This document shows, in pieces, positions 8,792-17,700 of a stretch of 64,000 nt of DNA. The notes below the pieces were generated by a model that was not told where the DNA came from, did no database searches, and was given only the letters and a program-made list of their open reading frames with translations. Each line of letters opens with the position of its first letter. Within the stretch, counting starts at the first letter, position 1. The stretch spans positions 124,001-188,000 of the forward strand of contig CAZVLB010000005.1 in NCBI GenBank assembly GCA_964627935.1, in the 5' to 3' direction. This DNA is from JAABVY01 sp964627935 (GTDB lineage: Bacteria; Zixibacteria; MSB-5A5; JAABVY01). Both the position numbers and the translations under genes were made by a program.

Positions 8792-9049
8792 CTACCTGTA
8801 GTTCATTTTTTTGGGTTCAAGGATAAAGCTGGGTATGTCTATCGATAATATGAATGAAGAGATTTTGTTCTTGAGCGGGATGGCCGAGATATCCATCAGG
8901 GCGGCCACGGTTTCAACATCATCGCGTTCGCAACGCCGTGACAGCATATCCGATACGGTTACCACGATATCGCGCACATCGTCCAGCGAGGAAACCAGGT
9001 AGCGGATTTTTTTTCGCTGGCCATATTTATCTGTGATTTTGCTGCTCAT
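8792..9049 (-). CDS. Small protein of unrecognised family 1 (upstream copy of duplicated pair)
   Basis: An 85-residue protein from the ATG at 9049, chosen because AAGG lies eight bases upstream; an in-frame ATG at 9067 lacks a ribosome binding site. It contains KKIRYLVSSLDDVRDIVV followed by a helix with paired arginines (MLSRRCERDD) and a C-terminal strand SSFILSIDIPSFIL. It is paralogous to the product of 8108-8380. It opens the four-gene run and lies about 120 bases downstream of the desulfurase-like gene on the same strand, so read-through from there is possible. Confidence 0.75.
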   Translation of the reverse strand: MSSKITDKYGQRKKIRYLVSSLDDVRDIVVTVSDMLSRRCERDDVETVAALMDISAIPLKNKISSFILSIDIPSFILEPKKMNYR

Positions 9050-9171
9050 TTTTGGGCCTTGATTCATTGACTATTAAAGCAACTACTTTTGTTATTAAAA
9101 GTATCGACAGTACGGAAGAATTCTTTTGCGAAAATTGGCAAAATATATATTCGAATATATTAGTGAAACAA

Positions 9172-10617
9172 TCAGAAATCAAAGTAATCGGTCAGATTGA
9201 GCACGAATCCCTCGGGAATATATTCGCCTTTTTCCTTATTTAATATATACTTACCGGAATATCCCCGGGTGACTATGCGATCCAGAATGGAACACAGCCT
9301 TTCGACTTCTTCCAGGCTATTATATATGCCGAATGAGGCCCGGACAGTGCCCGGGATATTACTGCGATCACGTCTTTTGATCTCATCTTCCAGGCGCCTT
9401 GCCTCAGTGGGAGCGACCTTGAGCAGTTCCTTTACATATGTATGAGCGCAGAAACATCCGCTGCGTACGCCGATTCCGCCCTCATAGCTCAAAATTGCGG
9501 CCAGCAGGGCATGCGGTATGCCATCGACATTGAAAGGCACGACCCCCAGACGCTTATGGCTGTCTTCAGGATTGGAGTTGCCATAGACAATTACCTTGTC
9601 CAGCTTTCTGAGACGGGCGAGCAATTCAGCGGTCAGTGTGGCCTCATGTTCGATTATATCGGCCCATCCAATTTGATGAAACATGCGAATCGATTCCACC
9701 AGCGCCACAACCCCCACAATATCTGGCGTTCCGGCTTCCTCTTTTTCGGGCAGATCTGTCCAGTAGGCCTCTTCCAGTGTGACGATATCGACCATACCGC
9801 CGCCCACATCGGAGGGATCGCCGATCTCGAAAATATCGCGTTTGCCGACCAACACACCCACGCCGAAGGGGGCGTACATCTTATGGGCCGAAAGTACCAG
9901 GTAATCTATATGTTCGCCCTCGCCTTGGCCCTGCATGTTGATCGGCCGATGAGGCGCGGTCTGAGCCGCATCCATGAGGATCTCGGCCCCGGCCCGGTGG
10001 ACAATTCTGGCGATTTCATGAATCGGATTGATATAACCGGTAACATTAGAAGCCCCCGTAACCGCCACCAGCTTGACCTTCTGGCCGTAATAATCCAGTT
10101 TGGCCTTGAGGTCATCGATATTCAGGGTGCCATCGGGATTGAGCCCGACATGATCGAAAAAGGCCCGATTGCGCCAGGGCAGCTCATTGGAATGATGCTC
10201 CATCAGGGTGGTCAGGACCACATCACCGCTCTTGAACGGATACCTGCGGGCGATTTTATTCAATGCTTCGGTTGAATTCTTGGTGAAGATGATGACATTG
10301 TTTTCCAGCTCGGCATTCAGGAACTCGGCCACGATCTCTCGACCCTGCTCATAAACCCAGGAGGAGAGCATCGATTTGAAGCCTGTGCCGCGGTGAACAT
10401 TGGAATAGAATTCCAGGTATTCGCCGACCTTGTCATAAATGAACCTGAAGGTCGGGGTGGAGGCGGCATTATCGAAATTGACATAGGGCACCTCGCTGCC
10501 ATCGAGCAGGGGCACCAGTTTTTCCAGCCCGATCAGGTGCTGGCGGACGTTGTTTATGTTTATCCCTTCCAGGGGATCTGTCTTGCGGGCTACTGTTTTT
10601 GTATCCATATTTGTCAT
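9172..10617 (-). CDS. Class V aminotransferase, cysteine-desulfurase-like
   Basis: PLP-dependent fold-type I enzyme of 481 residues. Motifs in order: NFDNAASTP near residue 47, TKNSTEALN, MEHHSNELPWR, VTGASNVTGYINP, MDAAQTAPH, the PLP lysine in LSAHKMYAPFG, and a cysteine-containing loop RSGCFCAHTYV that corresponds to the catalytic cysteine loop of SufS/CsdA enzymes. It is about 70 residues longer than typical SufS, with an extended N-terminus and extra C-terminal residues. No sufBCD or scaffold genes are adjacent. Sulfur mobilisation is likely, but the acceptor is unknown. Confidence 0.85.
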   Translation of the reverse strand: MTNMDTKTVARKTDPLEGININNVRQHLIGLEKLVPLLDGSEVPYVNFDNAASTPTFRFIYDKVGEYLEFYSNVHRGTGFKSMLSSWVYEQGREIVAEFLNAELENNVIIFTKNSTEALNKIARRYPFKSGDVVLTTLMEHHSNELPWRNRAFFDHVGLNPDGTLNIDDLKAKLDYYGQKVKLVAVTGASNVTGYINPIHEIARIVHRAGAEILMDAAQTAPHRPINMQGQGEGEHIDYLVLSAHKMYAPFGVGVLVGKRDIFEIGDPSDVGGGMVDIVTLEEAYWTDLPEKEEAGTPDIVGVVALVESIRMFHQIGWADIIEHEATLTAELLARLRKLDKVIVYGNSNPEDSHKRLGVVPFNVDGIPHALLAAILSYEGGIGVRSGCFCAHTYVKELLKVAPTEARRLEDEIKRRDRSNIPGTVRASFGIYNSLEEVERLCSILDRIVTRGYSGKYILNKEKGEYIPEGFVLNLTDYFDF

Positions 10618-10715
10618 CCATCCTTTTTAGCAAATTACGGAATTTAATAAAAGAGTGATGGCAGAGCAAACAAATTTGATCTTTTTTTGGATGGCTGATC
10701 GGGGATGGGGTGCAA

Positions 10716-10747
10716 TAAAAAGGGCCGCTTCTTATGCGAAGCGGCCC
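10716..10747 (-). terminator. Intrinsic terminator of the PorV-like gene
   Basis: Perfect 10-bp stem GGGCCGCTTC (10722-10731) and GAAGCGGCCC (10738-10747) with a six-base loop. On the minus strand it is followed by TTTTTATTG, 24 bases past the stop codon of the 10771-11664 gene. Confidence 0.88.
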
Positions 10748-10770
10748 GTACAGCATCTATGTATTGCTGA

Positions 10771-11664
10771 TTACTTCAGATTTACACCAACAGATACCCT
10801 GTGATTTTCACCGAAAGCATCGGTGGATTCGGTCACGTAGGCATAGTCGATTGTATACTGGCCCATGATGATCAGGCCGGCACCGATGGAGAACTCATTG
10901 TCGTTCACACCGGCGCGGATGGCACCCCAGTACTCGTCTGAGAATTCATAGGAGTACTCGCCTCCCATTCTGAATTTGATCTCAGAACGATTCTGCAGTT
11001 TTTCAATCTCCACGGGAACAGTGAAGCCTTCGAGCGGGAACACGGCAACGCCGACACGGAATACGGCAGGGACCTCGTCGCCACCGAATTTGCTGCCAAG
11101 ATCACCGGCGAAGACACCCAAATGGGCGTATTCAGCCAGGGCATACTTGGCGGCCGCGTCAAAGCCAACGCCTGTATTCGAATACTCTTCGACTTTATTA
11201 TAGAGCACCTTGAAGTTGAAACCGACAAAGAACCTTTCCATCTGATTTCCATATGAGAACAGGAACACGTGATCGTTGGCATCAAATGTGCCTTCGGTCG
11301 TTCCGCCATATGGAATTTCAGTGGTTCCGGCATTCAACCATGAGAAGCCAAGGGCTCCGAAATCGAACTTATAGCCTATCGAGGCATAGTTGTACTTCCT
11401 GTCAAAGGACATATTGGCTGCAATCATTGTCGACACAGACAGTCCTTCGAGTTGTGCCAGGGCTGCAGGATTCCAGTACCCGGCGGTAGCATCACTGGCG
11501 ACAGCGGTATGCGCGCCGCCCATAGCCAGAGCACGGGCGCCGACTCCCATCCTAAGCATTGGAAGGGCATGATTGTCATCTGCCAAAGAAACCTGCGAGT
11601 AACCCAACACACAGAAGAAAACTGTCAGTGCAACAAGCAGGAATTTTTTCGAATTATTCCTCAT
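10771..11664 (-). CDS. PorV/PorQ-family outer-membrane beta-barrel protein
   Basis: A 297-residue exported protein with a signal peptide (about residues 1-28, ending SLADD). The mature start LPMLRMGVGARALAMGGAH followed by ATAGYWNPAAL is the signature of the PorV/PorQ family (UPF0164), and amphipathic strands with alternating aromatic residues continue to a C-terminal VSVGVNLK. In type IX secretion, PorV shuttles and anchors C-terminal-domain cargo at the surface. The gene directly follows the giant surface-protein gene on the same strand (60 bases apart), which suggests a cargo and handling relationship. Whether it is PorV, PorQ or a stand-alone barrel cannot be decided here. Confidence 0.82.
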   Translation of the reverse strand: MRNNSKKFLLVALTVFFCVLGYSQVSLADDNHALPMLRMGVGARALAMGGAHTAVASDATAGYWNPAALAQLEGLSVSTMIAANMSFDRKYNYASIGYKFDFGALGFSWLNAGTTEIPYGGTTEGTFDANDHVFLFSYGNQMERFFVGFNFKVLYNKVEEYSNTGVGFDAAAKYALAEYAHLGVFAGDLGSKFGGDEVPAVFRVGVAVFPLEGFTVPVEIEKLQNRSEIKFRMGGEYSYEFSDEYWGAIRAGVNDNEFSIGAGLIIMGQYTIDYAYVTESTDAFGENHRVSVGVNLK

Positions 11665-11693
11665 TTTCTTCGTTTCCTTTCATTCTATGCGGA

Positions 11694-11709
11694 GGCCCCG
11701 TAAGGGGCC
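11694..11709. other. GC-rich hairpin between giant surface-protein gene and porV-like gene
   Basis: GGCCCC (11694-11699) and GGGGCC (11704-11709) form a tight symmetric hairpin 15 bases past the giant gene's stop codon. There is no T-run on either side, so it is more likely an mRNA-stabilising or partial-termination element inside a two-gene transcript than a full terminator. Confidence 0.45.
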
Positions 11710-11723
11710 CCAGCACGTGTGAG

Positions 11724-14700
11724 TTACCTTTCAATTACTGCGATCTTAACGGTAGTTGAGTAATTTCCGGCAGTCGTTTCAACCATGATGTGGCCGAAGT
11801 ATACACCGGCCGCCACCGTTGTTCCATCTTCCGTTGTGCCGTTCCATGCTACCGTACCGCTGCTACTTGACATGGTTCTGACCAGGTCTCCGCCGAAGTC
11901 ATAGATCTTGACTGTGGCCTGACCGGTGAATCCATAATCTATAGTCAGCAGGCCATCTACTCTCGGATCCCACGGGTTCACATTAAGTGTGGCGTCCACG
12001 ATATTCGTGGGATCGCCCAGACCGAAGGTGCGGATGACTGTGTTACCGGCATTATCGGTTACAGTAATCTCGACCTTGCCTGTACCCGGGGTCACGCAGT
12101 AGTGGATGATTCCTGTCGTTTCATTGAACGAATATGTACCTTCAGTTACCTCGCCCGGAGCGACCCGTGTGATCGGAGTGCCGTCTTCGTAGATTACCAG
12201 GTCTGTTACGTCAAAGCCCTGGCCATCATCGACAACTCTCAGATCATGGCATCCGCCGGTAAGAGACAACTGCTGATCGTTGGGATCTTCACCGACAACC
12301 GTGATCACAGGAGGCTCGACATCGATGGCAAGAATCTGCACCACAGGAGTGGTTCCGTTGCCGACGCAGTCGAATACGCCGTGATCATCTTCATAATACT
12401 CATCCCAGTCGTCAGCACCGACAGGATCGGCATAGTTATAATCCTGATTACGTGTGCCATCATAGATTATAACCGCGATCGCACGCTCGTCCTCGAGCTC
12501 ATATGTGGTTGTGAGCTCGACCAGTCCCTCTTCACCGATAGAAATCTGCTCGGGGAAGAAAGTCTGCAGGAAGAACAGCTGCTCGTACTGATTCGGGTTG
12601 AATACGTTTGTATCGGATGTCTGGATCGCGACCACGTCAACATGGAGCTGACTGGTATCGACACCTGACATATCGTCTGTCACCCAGAAGCGGATTGTCG
12701 GATTCTTGCCGACATAGCCGTTCTCGAAGACAACGGTCGGGGCGTCGCAGTCGACCATGATGTCGAAGGTCTCTTCAGTATAGGATCCCTGATTGTTCTT
12801 GACACCGACTGTCAGTGTATGGGCACCGCAGGCAAGCGGGTCGAAGTATCCGTAGTCGTCGTCACCATTTGTACCATAAACAGGACCATCATCGCCGTAC
12901 CAGTATACGGTCAGCATGTCAGTGACTTCATCGAAGTCAAGGGTGAAGTGGTCGCTTACAGAACCGTGACGGGCGACATACATATCGTCGACCTTAATGT
13001 GCCATGTACCTGTGTGAATTCCCGAGAAGTTGTCCGTTACCTTGAGTTTGAAGGTCGGCAGGGTCGGGAAGTAGCCACAGAACATTTCGCCCATGAGCTG
13101 AATGTCAGTTACGCCGGTATTGATGTCTCTGTAGCTGACGACAGCATACAGGCCGTGCAAACATTCGGCCGCGAATTCAACATAGTTGGACTCTGTGTTG
13201 AATCCTTCCACATAAGCCGGGTAATAGATTCCGCTGAAGTTCCACTCATTATCGTCGGGATCCCACCAGGCAACTGCCAGGGATTCAGGCGGAGTGGTAT
13301 CTTCGGAATCATATGTTATTCTGATTGTCGCGTACTTGTTGTCATTGAAGCAGCAACCGTCCGAGAGCGAGATATTATCCGTATCTACAGTCTTGGTCCT
13401 GCTGTCGATTGCATCGTAATTGCATCCGACATACCAGCCGTTGCCGTCATCATTGGGAAGCACGCTGAAATGATCCTGGTCGATTCCGGCTTCCGGAATC
13501 CAGGATTCGAGGATAACAACGTTCATGTCGTTGCCGCTGACGGCGCCGGCGGGAATATCAACCCGTGCGATGCTGTCGAGAGCCTGGACATAACCGTTGG
13601 TACCGAAGTCCTCGAGAACCTCGTGGACAACGAATCCGGCACTGACGATTTCGATCTCAGTGAAGTCCGCATTCGGATGGCTGGAGAAGATTACTCCCTT
13701 GCCATTGCCGCCCAGATCACCGGCACTCCAGGAACCATAGTAGAGGTTCTCGTTCTGCTGGTTCATATCCGAGCTGATATCCTGGGCGTCACCGTCGCTG
13801 TAGACACCGATTACGACCGGCTGTCCGTTGGGCGACATCGTTCTCAGGATACCCGAGAGGTTATCATTTTCGTGATTCTTCTTCAGTGACAGCGTGATGG
13901 CTGTAGTACCGAAGTTGTAGTCTGTCGAGCTGTTGTAATTGAACTCGGCAGTCAGGACATTATCATCGTCATAATTGCCGTTATTATCGCCGGAGATCAC
14001 GCGCAGGGTGTAGCCTTCACCCTCGGTGGGAACGAATCCGGCCATCCACAGGTCAGGTACGCCCGATACCGGTTCGCCGATACCGATGCCGATCCATTCT
14101 TCATTGGTGGCATCCCAGCGTTCGAACAGAACGGAACTGGCATCTCCCGACCAGTCGTAGGCATACAGGGTACCATTGAAGTAACCTGCCAGAGCCACGA
14201 TCGGGGCGGTTTCATCAAAGATCCGTCCGTAGACAGGATCCGAATCGGTCCAGTTACCGACAGCATCGAATGCACGGGCTGTGAAGACGTAGGTTACATC
14301 TTCATCGAGTCCGCTCAGATCGAAGTGTGCGGTGTGGCTGCCTGCCTCGGCGGGATCGATGAACAGGACACGCACAACCTGCGAGGTTGTCGAATCGGTC
14401 AGGTAGAAAGCTACCTTGGAGATTCCGGAATTGCCGACGGTTTCCTGATCATCGAAGAAGGATGCGGTCACATCGACCGTGCTCATACCGGTAAGGTTGA
14501 GATACGGATCGTTGTTGTTCTCGACATCCTGTCCGGCAATCTCGGTCAGGACAGCACGCGGATTGGTGTTATCCAGGAAGACCGTGATCATGTCGGACCA
14601 GCCGGTAACATCAGCGCAGTTATCGGCGCCGACTCTCAGGTGATACCAGCCATCGGAAAGTCCGTTGTTATCCCATTCCGTCTGCCACGGTGAGAAGTCA

Positions 14701-17700
14701 TCAGTGCTGATTGTGGTCCAGGAACCGGCTGTCTTGGCCTTATACTGGAAGGTGACCAGCTCTGCGGTACCTCCGTCGACAGTGGCCTGAATCACTTCAT
14801 CATCAGTAACATAAGCCATATCATCCGGCATTGAGATTGTCGGAGTCAATGTGCCGTTGGCAACCGTGACAGTCGTGATCTTCGGATTTGCATCTTCATT
14901 ACCGGCATCGTCTGTGGCGACAGCACGAAGCTCGTAGACGCCATCCGGGATACCAGCATTGAGTGTATACCAGGTTACCGGGAAGTTGCCCATGGCACTG
15001 GTAGAGTAGTCGATGGTTGTCCATGTCTCACCACCCTGGGCGCGATACTGATAGGTAACCTTGTCAAGAGCGAAGCCATTCACGGCCACCGCGGTCAGGC
15101 TGACATCACCGGCTACGCACTGGTTCTCGTAAGGAGTCATAATGCATGCCTGGTTGGGAGCTATGTCAAGGACATAGACCAGTATGGTGTCATAGGAAGC
15201 CTGTCCGAAGCAGTCGTAGAACTCAAGGCTGACAACGCCGCTGTCATAGGCGCCGGTGGCATCCACCAGACCCATGGCATACGGATCGAATGATACCTCG
15301 GAAGGCATCGGGTCATAGCTGACCGCAACCGAGGTGCCGTCCCATTTGTAGACAACCTTTTCGAAGCAGCAGGTGTCACCCATGGGTACCGGCCAGGTAT
15401 GCAGGGTCAGGCTGTTGCCCTGAGCCATGTAAACTCTGCCCGCGCCGCTCAGAATCGTCGACGGTGTCGGGAACTCGTTTACCACGGTCTCGCCATCGGA
15501 AACCACAGCGTGGCCGAAGGCACCCTGTACCGGGGTATTATCGATCATGTAAAGTGCGTCGGAAGCCTTGTTGACTTCGTCAAATGTGTTGTCGTCGAAA
15601 AGCTGATCTTCGTCATAATCCCACATTACATTGCCGGCGATATCGTAAGCGATCGCACGGAACCTGTAATATCTGCCCTCGAGCAGTGTGGCGGTATTGA
15701 CGCCGGCCAGCTTGTAGATTCCATCACCCGAAGCCGGGGCACCCTTACCAGTTCTGTCATAGAAATGGAAGATGTCAGGGCTGTCAGCCAGGGCGTGGAA
15801 GAAGACGATCGAGTCGATGTCTTCATAGGTTGTATTGACTGTAGCAACCAGATCAACCGTGCCATTCAGGGTCTCGGTATCGCAAACTGTCTGGGCACCT
15901 GTCACTGTGAGTGAGATGTCCGGAGCGACTGTGTCGATATAGACCTTCACGAATGGTGTCTCGTAGGTGTTATTGAAGTCATCATAGAAGATGGCCGCAA
16001 TCGCCACCGTATCACCATGGCTGTAAGTGCAGTTGTTCCAGGTAGCTCTCCAGGTGGAGTCACCCGGGGTCATGCTGGTGACAACATCAAACGGTGTTGC
16101 CGGCCAGCTCCAGCCTTCTGTGTACTGGGCTGCATAGAACTCAACCTTGGTGGTATTGGTGAAGTCATACGAGCTATAATTGATTCTGGCCCATACATTG
16201 ATATTGCTCAGGAAATTACAGCTTCTCCTGACCCATTCGCCGTCGGTCGGAACAGTAATGGTAGCCATCGGAGCGTCCTCATCAGGTACGCACAGGTTGG
16301 CCGCGATTGTGTTCGTGTTGCCGTCGTTACGTGTGATTTTGACTCTCATGACCTGAGTGCCCTTGGGGAAATCGGTGGCATCCAGATAGAAAGTGTATGG
16401 CATGGTCGTGATTTTCTCTTCATACCAGACACGGGTGGAGTCTGTCACGTTGCGAATGACCCAGACATCAACTGTAAATGAATCATTGGCTGTAGCGTTG
16501 GTAACATTGACCTCGACCTTATTGCTATCGGTACGAGTGACGTTGAAGCCGCAGCTTGTCTGAGCCGAAACCGTATCGTTAACGGCGATCAGCTCGATCG
16601 GCAGCTGCTCACAGAACCAGTCAAAGGCCCATACGGTAGTGCATGAGTCGATCGCCTCGGCGATTGACTGGGCATTGCCGACATCATCCGTGGCAACCGT
16701 GATAGCTTCGTAGCTGTCATCGACGCAATCGAAGCCACCCAGGTCGCGCATCTTGGTCGAGTCAATTGTAAAGGTGAATACACCGCCGCCGCCGCTCTGG
16801 GTCATGCCCCCGAAGGACTGCCATGCGCCAGGGTTGCCGGAACCGAGATCGGCATCGCGAACGTAAAGCGCTACGCTGTTGATGTCGAGGTTATCGGATT
16901 CGGCGATCAGATCGATGTTATTTCCGGTACCGTAAGCACCGCCCGAAGCCGGGAAGGTGATACAGGCAACCGGAGCTTCACAATCGGCGATCGCGGAAGC
17001 GCGGTTGAAGTTGTATTCACGGTTATTGGCATCGTCAATGACACGTACGACAAACTGGTAGGTTGTGCCGTGAGTCAGGGTGACGGTACCATCTGTTGTC
17101 CAGCTTGTAGCTGTGGTTGAACCGAGTGTGTCGGCGAAGACCAGGTTGCCGTTGGCATCGCGTGATGTATCGGCAGCTGTCCATCCGTCACCACCATCCC
17201 AGAACACGATATAGAGCGAATCATCTGCGGAAACCGCTGACCATGCGAGGTCAATGGCGCAGGCGCCCTGGGTGGCTGTCAGACCGCTGACGGCCGAAGG
17301 CGGATCGGTGTCAACCGGATAAAGTATATTGGCACTTGTAAATGTTGCCTCGTTGCCGGCATCATCTGTCAGTGTAACATCGACGTTGTGAGTGTTGGCG
17401 CCGACATCAACTGCATAGATACCGCCATCAACAACTAGGTGCGTGTATGTATATACACCTCCCGCAGTCGTATCCTCGATGCACTGAACCTGAATACCAC
17501 CCAGGCCTGAGGTCAGAAGGTCGACCGAGACCTCACAGGTTGTAGCCAGATCGTCAGTGGTCGCGGCGTCGACCGTTACCTTGATGCTGTCGCCGAGATT
17601 GATGATGTTGTTGGCATCATTGTCATACTGGCGGACATAGGTAATAGTCGGAGCAGCGGGTACCTCGTTATCAATTGCAAAGTGGGCAATGTTGGAATCT

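Noticed and set aside
9442..10275. Plus-strand open frame of 277 codons opposite the desulfurase-like gene
   Set aside because: The opposite strand encodes a full PLP enzyme with motifs in order. The antisense product is histidine- and glycine-rich without family features.
11724..12000. PEP-CTERM sorting tag on the giant protein, as substrate of the exosortase
   Set aside because: The C-terminus is a FlgD-like beta domain ending IAVIER, with no PEP motif, hydrophobic helix and basic tail.
12819..13889. Open frame of 356 codons on the plus strand inside the giant gene, and similar frames at 12102-12668 and 18186-18905
   Set aside because: They lie antisense to a gene with strong codon periodicity and a clear signal peptide. 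They have no ribosome binding site and no recognisable motif, and the valine- and isoleucine-rich products are typical shadow translations.
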